A DNA stretch of 64,000 nt, taken from Alkalithermobacter paradoxus. Lineage in GTDB: Bacteria; Bacillota; Clostridia; Peptostreptococcales; Peptostreptococcaceae. Positions 1-9,489 of the stretch are shown piece by piece. The stretch is from the NCBI GenBank assembly GCA_002029295.1, contig MZGW01000003.1:124001-188000 (forward strand), read 5' to 3'. How positions within the stretch are numbered: the first letter of the stretch is position 1; the number at the start of each line of letters is the position of its first letter. The position numbers were made by a program, and so were the translations under genes. The notes under the pieces were generated by a model that saw nothing but the letters and a program-made list of their open reading frames with translations, did no database searches and was not told where the DNA came from.

Positions 1-31
1 ATCATCACACCATTGACAATATCTTTTTATC

Positions 32-442
32 TTAGTCAACCTTATCATCCTCCTTATTTAGCTGTTTTAAAACATCCTTTAGTTTCTCTGGTATTGGTAA
101 GCCTATCTTAGCAGAGTTCTCTATAATGCTTATTCCTTCATTGGAAATGTAGAAAAAAATAACAGCAGTACGAATCGCACTACCGTTTTTAATCAAATGA
201 ACATCTACTATATTTCCTATGCCCACCATTACAAAAATTAAAACTTTCTTAAATATCCCTCTGAATCCTACCTCACTTGACAGCTTTCTTTCCAGCACTG
301 CTACCATGAGACCTGTTACATAATCAATTACAACAAAGGTAATCAGTGCATACATAAAGCCATCAACCCCTCCTAAAAGCCAGCCAATATAGCCGCCAAT
401 GGCAGCAAATACTGCCTGAATAAAATTAATTGAATTTTTCAC
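32..442 (-). CDS. Phage holin, phage_holin_4_1 (TcdE/UtxA) family
   Basis: Small inner-membrane protein expected to form the lesion that lets the endolysin reach the cell wall. The sequence has a first hydrophobic segment containing IQAVFAAIGGYIGWLLGG, then a typical family block with VIDYVTGLMVAV, further hydrophobic stretches and a charged tail (EKLKDVLKQLNKEDDKVD). The open frame reaches 478, but GGAGG sits just before a GTG at 442. That start gives a 136-residue protein beginning MKNSINF, as holins of this family do, and avoids overlap with the upstream gene. A lysin gene would be expected next, beyond the window edge. Confidence 0.85.
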   Translation of the reverse strand: MKNSINFIQAVFAAIGGYIGWLLGGVDGFMYALITFVVIDYVTGLMVAVLERKLSSEVGFRGIFKKVLIFVMVGIGNIVDVHLIKNGSAIRTAVIFFYISNEGISIIENSAKIGLPIPEKLKDVLKQLNKEDDKVD

Positions 443-458
443 TGTAAATCCCTCCACT

Positions 459-2147
459 CTAATAAAAATCTTCTCCATAGTTAATCAAATCTACCTCAAA
501 CATATACTGAACTTTCATTGTATTTGCTTCAGTTTTTTCAACAGGCTGTGCAAGCTTGGTATGTGCTCCAATAGGTCTGCTTGTTAAAAGGGCTTGGATA
601 CATAATTGAACATAGTTGTTATAAGCATAAGTGTATCTGCTTATCCATCTGTCAGTACCAAGGATATTATGATAATAATAATTACCATAACCATTTGGAA
701 AACTAAAATACATTTTATAGGCTTCAAGTAAATTCCCTTGAGGAGTTATAACTTGATAAAAGCTTGTGCCGCCTTGGGTGCTTGTGTAATATAAATATAT
801 TCTATTGGCACTTCTATAAAAATTATAAACATAGCATCTTCTCTCAATATTTCCACTATCCATACCCTTATTTCCAAACCAAGTGCTATTACCAATCTTA
901 GGTTTAATATTCATATCCTGAACCTTGTTTCCTGCGGCATCTACTCTAATCCATCTGTTTGTATAAACAGTTTCATTAAATTGGCTGTCTGTTCTTGAGG
1001 TGTATCCAATAATATCAATGCAACCATCAAGATAAATTCCATCACTAGAAACTGTTCTATATGTGAAAGGTACGTTATATGCTGTATCCTTAAAACTTTG
1101 GCTCATATTTATATCAACATAGCTTAATTGAACTCCTACCTTTGTCCACTTATATATTCTCATATAGCTTTCACTATTTATGCTGTAAAGGTAATACCCA
1201 ATAAAAATAAGCTCTCCATCTGGTTGAATATACGGGCATACATGACTAAGTCCATCGTATTTTCTTACTGCATGACTACTGTCAATATTTAAGGCATTTC
1301 CATCTGAATTTAAAAGTTTAACCACCTTATCCCAAAACACAACATCATTTGTATTTATATCAAATGGAATCATAAGCCATTGTCCTTTTAAGCTGTCTGG
1401 AAATTGAATATAGCTTGACTGTGTTATGTTTGTATCCCTTGAATCTGCTAATATCCATCCCTTTGTTGGACTTGTAAATTTTATAGTTCTTGCATAAGAA
1501 AATAAAGTATTCACTGCCCAATACCTTTTAGGATTTGTAGTATTATATACAGCATAATCTGAATCAGCTGTTTCCCTTCCATAGATTGCAGTTCCCAAAT
1601 AAAAATAATCTTTATTGTCTGGGTCACCTTCGGCCCAGTAGATGCTCTCAATTTTCCCATTTGCCGCATGGGTTGGAAAGTCAAATACAAAATTCATCTT
1701 TATTTTAGAATCTGTAACTTCAAATTTTGATTCTGCTCTATTTATAGTTCCTCGCCTTGTATCATTTCCAGAGTAAGTAGTATTTCTATGAGCAAAGCCT
1801 ATAATATTTCCCATAATTCTTTGCTCATTAGCATTTTCTGGTTTATCGTTGTCGGTAAGATAAAGATACTCAAACCAGCTATAATTATCACATCTTCTTG
1901 TATTTCCTGCACCCATAATACCTTGAACAAAATGTCCTAAAAATGTATCTTTAAAATATAAATCCGGTATTATGTTTTCTGTGTATGCCTCTTTTATTTT
2001 CTCCTTAGTTTCTGCATTAAAAAGTTCTAATAAAACCTTTCCTTTAATACCTCTCTGCCTTTTACTCTTTTTACTTTCAGAAATCTCACCTGAAAGCAAA
2101 TCTTTATTGTAAGCAATACTTTCATAAGATTGTCCTTCAATAAACAT
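459..2147 (-). CDS. Putative phage tail fibre / receptor-binding protein
   Basis: A 562-residue protein of unknown family, last of the tail genes before the holin. It is rich in Tyr, Asn, Ser and Thr with alternating polar and hydrophobic residues, as in beta-rich tail-tip proteins. No transmembrane segment or enzyme motif is visible. Its place after the tail endopeptidase and before lysis genes is where siphoviruses of Gram-positive hosts keep baseplate or receptor-binding proteins. The start at 2147 has GGGGTGATGAT just upstream. The role is inferred from position only. Confidence 0.6.
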   Translation of the reverse strand: MFIEGQSYESIAYNKDLLSGEISESKKSKRQRGIKGKVLLELFNAETKEKIKEAYTENIIPDLYFKDTFLGHFVQGIMGAGNTRRCDNYSWFEYLYLTDNDKPENANEQRIMGNIIGFAHRNTTYSGNDTRRGTINRAESKFEVTDSKIKMNFVFDFPTHAANGKIESIYWAEGDPDNKDYFYLGTAIYGRETADSDYAVYNTTNPKRYWAVNTLFSYARTIKFTSPTKGWILADSRDTNITQSSYIQFPDSLKGQWLMIPFDINTNDVVFWDKVVKLLNSDGNALNIDSSHAVRKYDGLSHVCPYIQPDGELIFIGYYLYSINSESYMRIYKWTKVGVQLSYVDINMSQSFKDTAYNVPFTYRTVSSDGIYLDGCIDIIGYTSRTDSQFNETVYTNRWIRVDAAGNKVQDMNIKPKIGNSTWFGNKGMDSGNIERRCYVYNFYRSANRIYLYYTSTQGGTSFYQVITPQGNLLEAYKMYFSFPNGYGNYYYHNILGTDRWISRYTYAYNNYVQLCIQALLTSRPIGAHTKLAQPVEKTEANTMKVQYMFEVDLINYGEDFY

Positions 2148-2158
2148 ATCATCACCCC

Positions 2159-3316
2159 TCAGTTGTATAAAATTTTTATCTTCCTTAATTTACACACATC
2201 ATTTAAGGTTGGTTTATCTAAAATATAGGCAAACCTCAGCTTTCTGTTTTGGCTTATCAAATTATTTAAAGTTACATAATCTAAGCTTGTAAGTATTGTA
2301 GGATTTATCCCGTTTGCAAGAAATGCAGCAGAATCTATAATATCAATACTTTCAAAGCTTGAAGTATTAATATTATAGGTAAGCCAGCTTAATCCCGAAT
2401 CAACACTTAAAGCTATTCTTATCTTGCCATTGGTTGTAATATCATTTAAGTTTGAATCTTTCTTAGTGTATTGAACAATTGCTTCAAGTTTATTTATGGT
2501 TTTCCCATCATGTATATTTAAATCATAGTTTTGAATAATTACCTTCGGTTTACTTGTTACTGTCTTCTCAATAAAGAATCTATTGCTGTTTTTATTTGCC
2601 TTAATATCTGGATTATCCGTATAAATATAAAGAGCTGGTGAAGTGCCTGAAAGTCCTGTCATTGAAGCAGGAAGAGTATCAACACCATAGGTTTTAAACA
2701 TTCCTTCTGTAAGAGGTAAATCTCCTATTTTAGTCCATGTGCTGCCTTGATAGTTTTTAACTCCCTCACTATCCACCATAAGAAATTTCGTTATGCATGG
2801 AATATATAAACCTTCCTGCACTGTGTAATTTTTGCCCAGTGAATCTGATGGAGTAAAAATATATGATTTTCCTTGTGCTAATGTCAATGATTGAGTGCCT
2901 ACATTTGGATTTACAAAACTATTTGTTCCGTTATTAGGTATCTTCTCAACAACAAGCCTTATTACTCCAGTTTCAAATATTGAAAGTTCCCAGATAAGGT
3001 CATTGCTGCCCCAACTGCTATAGGAACTGTTTCCTTCAAACCTTATCCTGAAAAGCTTTGTGCTGTATTCTACTTCACTGGCATAATAAAGATTATTATA
3101 GCTGGCATCTCTTCTGTTAATACATAGATGCTCTGACGATGTTCCAAAACCTACCCAGGTATTACCGCTTGTGTAAAGCTGTCTTATGGCTGAGCCATTG
3201 TAATTAAAATAAAAGCCTATATCAGGAAGAGTTACTGTACTATCATCATTTCTTGTACCATAAAGTGTCATCCCTGCATTTCCTTTTGGGAGGGATATTT
3301 GATTTATTACTGGCAT
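2159..3316 (-). CDS. Putative phage tail-tip structural protein
   Basis: A 385-residue protein, not recognised at family level. The N-terminal half is rich in Gly, Ser, Tyr and Asn and looks like a beta-sandwich (many short hydrophobic strands around W and Y), for example the region from GMTLYGTRND to WELSIFE. The C-terminal half contains IRIALSVDSGLSWLTYNI, a segment that resembles bacterial neuraminidase-type or fibre beta repeats but is not diagnostic. The open frame starts at 3352. The ATG at 3316 follows GGGGGGAGAGGATA and removes an overlap with the upstream gene, so it is preferred. Confidence 0.6.
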   Translation of the reverse strand: MPVINQISLPKGNAGMTLYGTRNDDSTVTLPDIGFYFNYNGSAIRQLYTSGNTWVGFGTSSEHLCINRRDASYNNLYYASEVEYSTKLFRIRFEGNSSYSSWGSNDLIWELSIFETGVIRLVVEKIPNNGTNSFVNPNVGTQSLTLAQGKSYIFTPSDSLGKNYTVQEGLYIPCITKFLMVDSEGVKNYQGSTWTKIGDLPLTEGMFKTYGVDTLPASMTGLSGTSPALYIYTDNPDIKANKNSNRFFIEKTVTSKPKVIIQNYDLNIHDGKTINKLEAIVQYTKKDSNLNDITTNGKIRIALSVDSGLSWLTYNINTSSFESIDIIDSAAFLANGINPTILTSLDYVTLNNLISQNRKLRFAYILDKPTLNDVCKLRKIKILYN

Positions 3317-3329
3317 TATCCTCTCCCCC

Positions 3330-5234
3330 CTAACCTTGCTTAAGATATGCATTTATTGCAATCAAATCCTTATAAAGTGTTGTATCTGGCACATTTGCAG
3401 CATAAATTACGCCATTTCCTAAGTCCTGTATATATCCGCCTTCTCTTTTTAAAACAGGTTCTTTTATAGTAGCCCTATTATAAAAGTCATAGGTTCCATC
3501 TTTGTTTTTATCGTAGTCAGAACTGAACTCAACCCAATCGGCGTCAAAAACATAGCTACTTGATTTGCTGTTATTAAACTCTTCTATAATTCCCATTACA
3601 TTCAAGATTAACTTTGGGTTTCCATGAGATATAGCAGCAATATTAAATCTTGTATTGAAATTCTCAAGACTATAGCTATCTACTCCACTCACATTGTTGT
3701 CTAAATAATGCCTAAAGCTATACCCTGTATTAAAACTGTATGTTCCAATCTTGATATTAAACAAATTATAAAGGAAGGTATAAACAATCTCTGCCCTTGG
3801 TATACTTGCACTAAGTCCACCTTCAAGCTCTCTTCCTTCAATACTTACCTGCAGATTATTCTTTTCAATTGTAAATGTTCCATTTGAAACCTTCATCTCC
3901 ACCATAAAAGTATGTTCTCCTGCTGTTACCTGCGGCATTGGAAGGGGCAATCCTATAACATTATCTCCTGATGCTAACTTTTGAATTGGTTTAAAATCGT
4001 AGTATTTTCCATCCAAGGAAAACAAAATTGTTAATGTGCAGTCTGTACTTGCCTTTCCAGTCATAGTAATATTACAGTTTAAGTTTGTATCTGCCTTTGC
4101 AGTTATTCCAACTATCATTGCTGGATAGCTGCTAGTGCTGATTGTTATAGTATCGCTGTTTTTCTTGATTATTACACTGCTTAAAGTACCGCTTATTGCA
4201 CTGTTTATTTCCTCTAAAAGCTTACTGGTATCAAGTTTTTCAATAATTGTATTAAGCGGGTCTCCAAGCTCTATCTTTGTATTTATAGGATTAATTAAAT
4301 CTGTCTTTTTCTTTATAACTCTTAAATCAGTTGTTACTGCTATCTTTTCATTTCTTACCTTTACAAAATCACCAACGCTAACCTTAGTCAGATGGCTGTA
4401 ATTTTTATACTCTTCAGTTTTGCTTAGCTCCATAAAATCTATTGTTATAAATACCTTTGGACTTGCAGCCTTTTCAGCATATTCTTCTGCCCTTACTCTA
4501 AGGCTTTCTACATCCTTGCATTCCTTAAACTCAACCCTTTTGGTTATGGGATAGGGAAGTAATTTTGCTCTTTCTCCCTCTACTTCTATATATCTTTCTG
4601 GCAACAATAAATTATTTGCTCCTACTGCATATATCCTTGTAGCAAGTTCACTGGTATCCTCAATAACCTTCATTCCTTTTATGTTTTTACCGTATTTTAT
4701 TAAAATTCCATTGTTTTCACCAATGGACTCTTTTATCTCTATATTGAAGTTATCTCTAAAAAGTTCACCGCCATAAATTTCAATAAGTCTAAAAACAGCA
4801 TCTACTGCATTAACCTCTTTAACAGCAAAAGGTGCTATATTTTCTTCCAATGCCTTAAATAGAAATAACCCTTGAAGTTCCGGAGGTATGCTTGCTTCAA
4901 GAGCTTCTTTCATATTTGCATTAAGCACCTTTGCTGATTCTATAAAATAAAAAGCAAGATCATAGAATATATGTCTTGCCCATACCTTAACTTTACTTAT
5001 TTTATCCTGTGTTCTCTCTACTTTATATATTCTAAAAAGCTGTCCATCAGCTTTAATAATATTGAGTTCCTCTAAATACTGTGCTTTTTTAGATTGAGCA
5101 GGGTATTCAATTTCTAAACTATAATCTCCATTTAACTCTTCATTTATCTCAGCCATAAGGCATTCATCTAAAACAGCAAGCCCATTATTGTCAAAGTTTC
5201 CTCTGCTTGTCTTCTTATCATATACATAGATCAT
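3330..5234 (-). CDS. Phage tail endopeptidase / tail spike (Prophage_tail, pfam06605 type)
   Basis: Tail-associated protein of about 634 residues that in related phages sits at the tail tip after Dit and often helps to breach the cell wall. The N-terminus (MIYVYDKKTSRGNF..., GDYSLEIEYP, ARHIFYDL) matches the usual opening of the Prophage_tail family, followed by a region with ISKVKVWARHI and TRIYAVGAN. The C-terminal part is beta-rich and probably host-specific. The start used is the ATG at 5234, which shares its A with the Dit stop codon (TAATG), so the two genes are probably translationally coupled. Confidence 0.82.
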   Translation of the reverse strand: MIYVYDKKTSRGNFDNNGLAVLDECLMAEINEELNGDYSLEIEYPAQSKKAQYLEELNIIKADGQLFRIYKVERTQDKISKVKVWARHIFYDLAFYFIESAKVLNANMKEALEASIPPELQGLFLFKALEENIAPFAVKEVNAVDAVFRLIEIYGGELFRDNFNIEIKESIGENNGILIKYGKNIKGMKVIEDTSELATRIYAVGANNLLLPERYIEVEGERAKLLPYPITKRVEFKECKDVESLRVRAEEYAEKAASPKVFITIDFMELSKTEEYKNYSHLTKVSVGDFVKVRNEKIAVTTDLRVIKKKTDLINPINTKIELGDPLNTIIEKLDTSKLLEEINSAISGTLSSVIIKKNSDTITISTSSYPAMIVGITAKADTNLNCNITMTGKASTDCTLTILFSLDGKYYDFKPIQKLASGDNVIGLPLPMPQVTAGEHTFMVEMKVSNGTFTIEKNNLQVSIEGRELEGGLSASIPRAEIVYTFLYNLFNIKIGTYSFNTGYSFRHYLDNNVSGVDSYSLENFNTRFNIAAISHGNPKLILNVMGIIEEFNNSKSSSYVFDADWVEFSSDYDKNKDGTYDFYNRATIKEPVLKREGGYIQDLGNGVIYAANVPDTTLYKDLIAINAYLKQG

Positions 5235-5938
5235 TATAACCACCGCCAATTTGGAACAATTTCTATTTTTGAAACACTACCTGTCCAATCAAATTTATTA
5301 GAACCTGTTTTTAATGTTATGAAATCACCATTTACTTTACTGTTTAAGTTATCTCCTGCATCATTATAGGCATCTTGAATGACTGAATCTAATATGATTT
5401 TTCCTGTTATATCATTTAAGTCCACAGTAGTTTCATTAACTTTAAGGCTTATCTTCCCAGAACCATAAACTGATATTATAGGTTCACTTTTAAGTGTTCC
5501 TGGATTTATTATTGAAACTCCATTTTCAGTAATAGTAAATATGTTATTCTGCACAGCATATTTAAAAGGCTTGCAGTTAAATATAATTGGAAACACAGAT
5601 GTGTATTTGAATACTTGTTTAAAATCTATGGCATTAACTACTTGTGCTTTATATTTTTTATCATCTTGAAAACTAAATATTAAATCACTTTCTCCTGCTC
5701 CAAATAGCCATGCCTTTATATTATCTAGCTTTTCCGCTATGTTATTGCCTTTAATACTACATTCTACTGCAATTGTTATATCTTCAAATGTACCTTCATC
5801 ATATCTTAAATTTGAATCCCTACCCGGGATATCTATATATGATACTCTTCTTTTAGGTGATGGCAGAGAGGGTCTTTTAGAAATAATAATGCCATAATCA
5901 GTATAGCTGTTTTTTCCACCAAAATTAAAACTAAGCAT
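5234..5938 (-). CDS. Distal tail protein (Dit, Sipho_tail family)
   Basis: A 234-residue protein of the Sipho_tail (pfam05709) type, which forms the hexameric hub joining the tail tube to the tip. Typical features are the early YGIIISKRPSLP and the segment YIDIPGRDSNLRYDEGTFED, plus KYKAQVVNAIDF and a C-terminal galectin-like half. It lies between the tape measure gene and the tail endopeptidase, the invariant siphovirus order. The start codon overlaps the tape measure stop (TAATG), and its own stop overlaps the next start in the same way. Confidence 0.88.
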   Translation of the reverse strand: MLSFNFGGKNSYTDYGIIISKRPSLPSPKRRVSYIDIPGRDSNLRYDEGTFEDITIAVECSIKGNNIAEKLDNIKAWLFGAGESDLIFSFQDDKKYKAQVVNAIDFKQVFKYTSVFPIIFNCKPFKYAVQNNIFTITENGVSIINPGTLKSEPIISVYGSGKISLKVNETTVDLNDITGKIILDSVIQDAYNDAGDNLNSKVNGDFITLKTGSNKFDWTGSVSKIEIVPNWRWL

Positions 5939-8571
5939 TAAGCACCACCCCTTCCCATTGAAACTCTTTGCCTGTAAAATTCAAGTTCATAAGCAAGTTG
6001 CTCTATATCTTTCTCTGTATTGTTAATGAAGTTTTCTATATGAAGTGTTAATCCGTTGCCACTACCTCCTTTTGCCTTTTCAATTGCTTTTGCCATAAGA
6101 TCATCTAATCTATCAATAGGAAGTACAGCTTCAGTTCCTGCTTCACCAACACCGATAACACTTGGTCTGTTAAAGATTCCTCCCTTTGCATACCAATCTA
6201 CACCTAAATGAGGTACACTTGGAGGATTTAAGTTGAATTCACCTTTAATACTGAAGTGTGGCAGGTTAATATGAGGAAATTTAATATCCAGTCTATCAAA
6301 GAAACCTTTTATTTTATCTAACTGATCCTTCACAAAATTCACTGCAGCATTGATTGGAGTCATTATTGCAGATTTAATATTATTCCATATACTAGTTGTA
6401 ATTGACAAAATACTGCTCCATACATTAGATACAGTATTTTTAATGCCATTAACAGCATTTGTAAAAAGGCTTGATACTCCGCTCCACATACTTGAAAAGA
6501 AACTTGATATAGAGTTCCAAACAGATGTGGTGGTATTTTTTATTCCATTCCAAACTGCATTTAATGCTGATTGTATAGCATTCCATACAGTAGTTGTTAC
6601 TGATTTTATGATATTCCAAGCTGTGGTTAAGGTGGACACTATGGTATTTATTATTGGGGTAATAAAATTCACTATTGAGTTCCAAACCGTATTTATTATT
6701 GATGAAACTGCATTAAACACCGTTGCTGTAACAGTTTTTATGTTATTCCATGCAGTAGTAATTGTATTTCCTATTGCTTGAATAATTGGATTTAGAAAAC
6801 TGACTATACCATTCCAAACTGTACTTATAACCCCAGATACAGCATTCCACACTGTAGATGTTACAGTCTGAATAAGCTGCCAAGCAACGCTTATCACAGC
6901 CGTAACTATATTTATATAAGTTTGAACAATAGATGAAATAATAGTCCAAGCACTGATAAATATAGCTTTAATCACTTCCCATAGAAAAACAAATCCTGTT
7001 TTTACACCTTCCCAGATAGTTTTAATAACATTTGCTATTCCCTCAACTATTGGAAGTACCACAGCTTTTATTGATTCCCAAGTAGAAACAATAACTCCTT
7101 TTACAGCTGTTACTGAACTTTCAATAGTACTTTTCATTCCTTCCCAAATCGCACCAGCTGCTGATTTTATAGTATCCCAGTTTTTATATAGTAAAACTCC
7201 AACAGCAGCAAGTCCACCGATAACAGCTATCGCAATTCCAACTGGACCAGTTAATGCTGTAAATACAGCTCCAAGTGCCGCTGAAGCACCTCCTGCTGCT
7301 GCCATTGCCCCTGATATGCTTCCAATTACAGTAGAAAGTGTTCCTGCTATGCTGATTACTTTACCTATTATTCCTATAATAGGTCCAACTGCTGCAACAA
7401 CTAAACCTATTTTAACAATCATCTCCTGTTGCTCTTTAGATAAGCCTTGAAATTTATCCATTAAAGGTTTTACTATTCCTATTAGTTTTTCAAGTATAGG
7501 AATTAAAAGCTGTCCGAACTGAATACCAAGCTGCTCTGCCTGTTCTTTCATGACCCTGATTTTATTTGTAGGTGAATCCATGGTTCTTGCAAGATCGCCT
7601 TGTGCATTTTTCGTAGATTCCATAATAACCCCGTATCTTGCCATTACCTTCTGCTGTTCTGTTAAAGCTTCACCTTGTTTTGCAATGCCGTGAGTGTAAG
7701 CATAGGTTTTTATTGTATTATCATTAACCAAAATACCCAATGATTTAAGAGGCTCTGCTTCTCCACTTATACCAGACTTTAATTTTTCAAATGCCTCTTC
7801 TGGTTTTAAATTATAAAAGGAAGCCATATCGTAAGAAAGCTGCGTTAATCCTTCTGACATCTTTAAGGATTCCTGTGCTGTTAATCCCATACTGGTTAAC
7901 ATAGAATTATAGGTAGCTACATTTTTTCTAACATTATATGCATTAAGTCCAAGAGCCTTTGAAGTTTCCTCTGACCACTTTCTAGCATCACCAGCCATAG
8001 ATCCCATGGCTACTTCAAAGAGGTTTTCTGATTCAACAGCATCCATAGCCATATTGGTTGTAGCAACTCCAACTCCTACAAGAGGTAATGTAACAGCAGT
8101 GGATAATTTACTTCCAACAGAGGACATTTTTTCTCCTACATCCTTCATTTTTTCCCCTGCTTTATCCATACTTTGAGAAAGCTTATACCAAGCTGAACTT
8201 TTAGTATTTAGCTCAGTTGTCGTTTGCTTTAATTCCTGCTGCATCTTGTTTAATTCTGCTACTGCATAATTTAGTTTTATCTTAAGGTTTTCTGTCGCTT
8301 TAGCATCTTCACCCTTTTTCTCAACACTTTCTTGAAAGCTCTTATTTAGGGCTGCAACTTTTTCCTTTTGAAGCTCTATCTGTTTATTTAAAGTATCCGC
8401 TTTGAGCCTTAATCCTTCTTCAGATTTACCGAAGTCTCCAAGTTTGGAGCTTGCTGCTGCAAATTCACTTTGAACCACTTTAAGGCTTCTTTGAATTTTA
8501 GAAACCCCTTCTTGAAAGCCCCTATCATCGAGACCTACACTTGCAACTACGGTATTTGCATCTCTTGCCAT
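5938..8571 (-). CDS. Phage tail tape measure protein
   Basis: Sets tail length and is ejected with the DNA. The protein has about 877 residues: an N-terminal coiled coil (about 1-150), a conserved tape-measure core with GVATTNMAMDAVESENLFEV and TQLSYDMASFYNLKPEEAFE (about 165-340), a hydrophobic Gly/Ala-rich stretch (about 375-460), and then many 11-residue-phased repeats built on Trp (W-x-x-I-x-x-x-V pattern, about 465-740). By the usual 0.15 nm per residue the tail would be near 130 nm. The start is one of two adjacent ATG codons (8574 or 8571) after GGAGGTGAG; the second has the better spacing. Confidence 0.93.
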   Translation of the reverse strand: MARDANTVVASVGLDDRGFQEGVSKIQRSLKVVQSEFAAASSKLGDFGKSEEGLRLKADTLNKQIELQKEKVAALNKSFQESVEKKGEDAKATENLKIKLNYAVAELNKMQQELKQTTTELNTKSSAWYKLSQSMDKAGEKMKDVGEKMSSVGSKLSTAVTLPLVGVGVATTNMAMDAVESENLFEVAMGSMAGDARKWSEETSKALGLNAYNVRKNVATYNSMLTSMGLTAQESLKMSEGLTQLSYDMASFYNLKPEEAFEKLKSGISGEAEPLKSLGILVNDNTIKTYAYTHGIAKQGEALTEQQKVMARYGVIMESTKNAQGDLARTMDSPTNKIRVMKEQAEQLGIQFGQLLIPILEKLIGIVKPLMDKFQGLSKEQQEMIVKIGLVVAAVGPIIGIIGKVISIAGTLSTVIGSISGAMAAAGGASAALGAVFTALTGPVGIAIAVIGGLAAVGVLLYKNWDTIKSAAGAIWEGMKSTIESSVTAVKGVIVSTWESIKAVVLPIVEGIANVIKTIWEGVKTGFVFLWEVIKAIFISAWTIISSIVQTYINIVTAVISVAWQLIQTVTSTVWNAVSGVISTVWNGIVSFLNPIIQAIGNTITTAWNNIKTVTATVFNAVSSIINTVWNSIVNFITPIINTIVSTLTTAWNIIKSVTTTVWNAIQSALNAVWNGIKNTTTSVWNSISSFFSSMWSGVSSLFTNAVNGIKNTVSNVWSSILSITTSIWNNIKSAIMTPINAAVNFVKDQLDKIKGFFDRLDIKFPHINLPHFSIKGEFNLNPPSVPHLGVDWYAKGGIFNRPSVIGVGEAGTEAVLPIDRLDDLMAKAIEKAKGGSGNGLTLHIENFINNTEKDIEQLAYELEFYRQRVSMGRGGA

Positions 8572-8586
8572 CATCTCACCTCCCTG

Positions 8587-8787
8587 CTAGAAAATAATGT
8601 TATCTATATAATCAAGCTCCTCTTCTTCCTCAATTCCATTTACTCTTTTGTATACATTGAAAAGAGCTTGTAACTTCTTAGGTGTACTTTTCCAAAACTG
8701 CTCCTCAGTCATTTTTAAAAGATTTGTTCCCAAATAGAAAAGCCACTCCCAATCCCATCCTTCTTGATTGGTGTGGCTTTCTATTCC
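8587..8787 (-). CDS. Tail assembly chaperone GT extension (made by -1 frameshift)
   Basis: This frame has no start codon of its own but is open directly from the slippery site at the end of the G gene to a TAG at 8587-8589. It encodes a 66-residue tail with WDWEWLFYLGTNLLKMTEEQ and QALFNVYKRVNG, a Trp-rich pattern typical of the T part of G/GT chaperones in Gram-positive siphoviruses. The last residues are acidic. It would be translated only when ribosomes slip back one base at 8784-8790, giving a GT fusion of about 177 residues. It lies just before the tape measure gene, as expected. Confidence 0.78.
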   Translation of the reverse strand, partial: GIESHTNQEGWDWEWLFYLGTNLLKMTEEQFWKSTPKKLQALFNVYKRVNGIEEEEELDYIDNIIF

Positions 8788-9119
8788 CCCATATTTTCAG
8801 TTATTTCTGGCATAGCTATATTTAACGCTTCATTAATAGCTGTCCCTAATCTCTCCATATCATTAAGTGTAAGCATTCTGCCTACTTCTTTAAGAGTTAC
8901 ACTTTCATTCTCTGCTTTAATTGCTGAATATATCAGTGCCCTAATTGCTTTAATCTTTTTATTCTGCAAATCCTCAAAGGCTTGATTAATGTCTCCATAA
9001 ACTTCCTCTAATTCACAGAAGGTGTTCATATCAAATTTAAGTTCGTACTCTTTATTTGCCAGTGTAATTTTTATACCCTTGTTTTTAAGTTCTGATGCTT
9101 TCAAATAATATCCCTCCAT
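8781..9119 (-). CDS. Tail assembly chaperone G
   Basis: A 112-residue protein that coats the tape measure during tail building. The sequence (YELKFDMNTFCELEEVYGD, IRALIYSAIKAENESVTLKE, LNDMERLGTAINEALNIAMPE) is the common form of the phage tail assembly chaperone in Firmicute siphoviruses. The gene ends ATG-GGG-GAA-TAG, where the G run acts as a slippery site into the GT frame. An intragenic terminator-like hairpin lies upstream (9140-9160). Confidence 0.85.
   Translation of the reverse strand: MEGYYLKASELKNKGIKITLANKEYELKFDMNTFCELEEVYGDINQAFEDLQNKKIKAIRALIYSAIKAENESVTLKEVGRMLTLNDMERLGTAINEALNIAMPEITENMGE
8784..8790 (-). promoter_or_regulatory. Programmed -1 ribosomal frameshift site GGGGGAA
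   Basis: On the minus strand the G frame reads ATG GGG GAA TAG. A slip of -1 with GGG in the P site re-pairs perfectly and takes the ribosome into the GT frame one codon before the stop. The long conserved GT frame that follows is the main support. A clear downstream pseudoknot was not worked out. Confidence 0.72.
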
Positions 9120-9133
9120 TCTTTTTTAAGCGA

Positions 9134-9160
9134 GAAAAAACAGGGGTTAAAATTCCCTGT
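9134..9160 (-). terminator. Terminator after the small membrane gene
   Basis: On the minus strand ACAGGG and CCCTGT form a short stem around an AT loop, followed by TTTTTT. It lies between the 69-residue membrane gene and the G chaperone, so it would end the short transcript from the promoter near 9490. Confidence 0.6.
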
Positions 9161-9220
9161 TAGTTAACAATATAAGAATGTTGTGTATCAACTAAAAATT
9201 AAATATTATTAGACTTAATC

Positions 9221-9430
9221 TTATTTATTTTTACGTCTTTTATCATATGCAAGCATAATGAATGGCAGACCAGTAAAATATAAAACATAGAAAATAAAGT
9301 TTATCCATCTATCAATAGACATTTCATTAATAAAACCTACAACTACAACAAATATTATTGCTATTAATTGTAATGTCAGCCCTATAATTAATAGTGTCTT
9401 ATCTGGTAATGCCTTTATTTTATCTAACAT
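9221..9430 (-). CDS. Small two-helix membrane protein, probable phage moron
   Basis: A 69-residue protein of unknown function with two hydrophobic segments (about residues 12-31, LLIIGLTLQLIAIIFVVVVG, and 44-61, INFIFYVLYFTGLPFIML) and a basic C-terminus (DKRRKNK). It sits between the major tail gene and the tail chaperone, a place that normally holds nothing. It has its own extended -10 promoter and its own terminator, the classic mark of a moron expressed in the lysogen. Superinfection exclusion is a reasonable guess but not shown. The frame opens at 9457; the ATG at 9430 follows GGGGGATAAGATT and is preferred. Confidence 0.65.
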   Translation of the reverse strand: MLDKIKALPDKTLLIIGLTLQLIAIIFVVVVGFINEMSIDRWINFIFYVLYFTGLPFIMLAYDKRRKNK

Positions 9431-9489
9431 AATCTTATCCCCCGCTTTAATGCACATTTATATACAACTGTGTACTAACTATATGCTTT

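Noticed and set aside
4135-4401. Hydrophobic 88-codon plus-strand frame within the tail endopeptidase gene
   Set aside because: No ribosome site and opposite to a well-supported gene; AT-rich antisense DNA often gives Leu/Ile/Phe-rich false frames.
6350-6949. Open frames on both strands within the tape measure gene
   Set aside because: They arise from the repetitive Trp-phased code of the tape measure gene and have no ribosome sites.
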